From the NCBI GenBank assembly GCA_025362915.1, contig JANYEU010000156.1, positions 1 to 5,016 of the forward strand: DNA of 5,016 nucleotides, in the 5' to 3' direction. Positions 4,882-5,016 of this stretch are shown here, piece after piece. The notes below the pieces were generated by a model, which was given only the letters and a program-made list of their open reading frames with translations, had not been told where the DNA came from and ran no database searches. The position numbers and the translations under genes are program-made. Each line of letters begins with the position of its first letter. Within the stretch, counting starts at the first letter, position 1. The stretch comes from Chitinophagaceae bacterium (lineage in GTDB: Bacteria > Bacteroidota > Bacteroidia > Chitinophagales > Chitinophagaceae).

Positions 4882-5016
4882 GAACCTGTTCATAATCTTC
4901 TGAGTAGGATGGCGATAAATGCGAGTACCATGAATTGTAGGCTTGTATTGAGTTTGCGTTCACAGTTCTTCCAAAGTCTCCTGCATTTGTCAAGCCATGC
5001 GAAACATCGTTCCACC
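4882..5016 (-). mobile_element. IS5-family insertion sequence, partial, runs off the right edge
   Basis: The region holds the 3' end of an IS5-type transposase gene on the minus strand plus a few terminal bases. The outer end is placed at about 4882 because the sequence GAACCTGTTCATAATC begins right after the TAA of the barrel gene. It has the look of terminal inverted repeats in the IS1031/IS427 groups, which insert at TA or TNA targets. The opposite end is outside the window, so neither the inverted repeat nor the target duplication can be confirmed here. Confidence 0.75.
4890..5016 (-). CDS. IS5-family transposase, C-terminal part (partial)
   Basis: The minus-strand frame that enters at 5016 reads VERCFAWLDKCRRLWKNCER and on through a hydrophobic stretch (QFMVLAFIAILLRRL) to a TGA at 4892-4890. 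The V-E-R-x-F-A-W-L-x-x-x-R-R-L pattern is the C-terminal signature of IS5-family DDE transposases, and the Glu of VER is the catalytic third acidic residue. Only the last 41 codons are present; the two catalytic Asp residues lie beyond the window. Elements of this group often make the transposase from two overlapping frames, which cannot be judged here. The stop codon falls 8 bp from the presumed end of the element, normal for compact insertion sequences. Whether the copy is active is not visible. Confidence 0.85.
   Translation of the reverse strand, partial: VERCFAWLDKCRRLWKNCERKLNTSLQFMVLAFIAILLRRL

Overview
The window looks like a chromosomal segment of a Bacteroidota bacterium, probably from the Chitinophagaceae/Sphingobacteriia side. 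Three lines support this. Base composition is AT-leaning. Leaders are AT-rich with no clear Shine-Dalgarno. Three genes have exact matches to the Bacteroidota -7 box TAnnTTTG, one of them with a correctly spaced TTTG -33 element. The genus cannot be read from the sequence alone.

Layout, left to right. Positions 1-150 are a 42-bp tandem array whose units each carry an 18-bp palindrome; it runs off the left edge. Next comes a G-run-rich non-coding stretch (about 160-272), then a short + strand reading frame (303-593) that looks like the C-terminal remnant of a larger exported protein. The remainder up to 4191 is on the minus strand: a PAP2-family phosphatase (632-1339) with its own promoter, then a two-gene operon of a SulP-family anion transporter (2115-3680, transcribed first) and a beta-carbonic anhydrase (1454-2086), closed by a good intrinsic terminator at 1402-1432. 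Upstream of the operon are an 18-bp palindrome (3715-3732) and four 21-bp direct repeats (3743-3826). A small membrane-anchored or exported acidic protein (3877-4191, minus) and an outer-membrane beta-barrel-like protein (4384-4881, plus) diverge from a shared AT-rich region. The right edge holds the end of an IS5-family insertion sequence whose outer end abuts, or overlaps, the stop codon of the barrel gene.

Functionally the clearest unit is the SulP transporter plus carbonic anhydrase pair. It is best read as an inorganic-carbon module: SulP imports bicarbonate (inferred substrate) and the cytoplasmic carbonic anhydrase equilibrates it with CO2 for carboxylation reactions and pH balance. 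The PAP2 enzyme most resembles undecaprenyl-pyrophosphate phosphatases (BcrC type) and would act in lipid-carrier recycling at the membrane.

The least explained parts are the two tandem arrays (42-bp and 21-bp units, close to four and two turns of B-DNA), the palindrome in front of sulP, and the insertion-sequence boundary at the barrel gene's stop codon. No clear novel multi-gene defence or biosynthetic system is visible.
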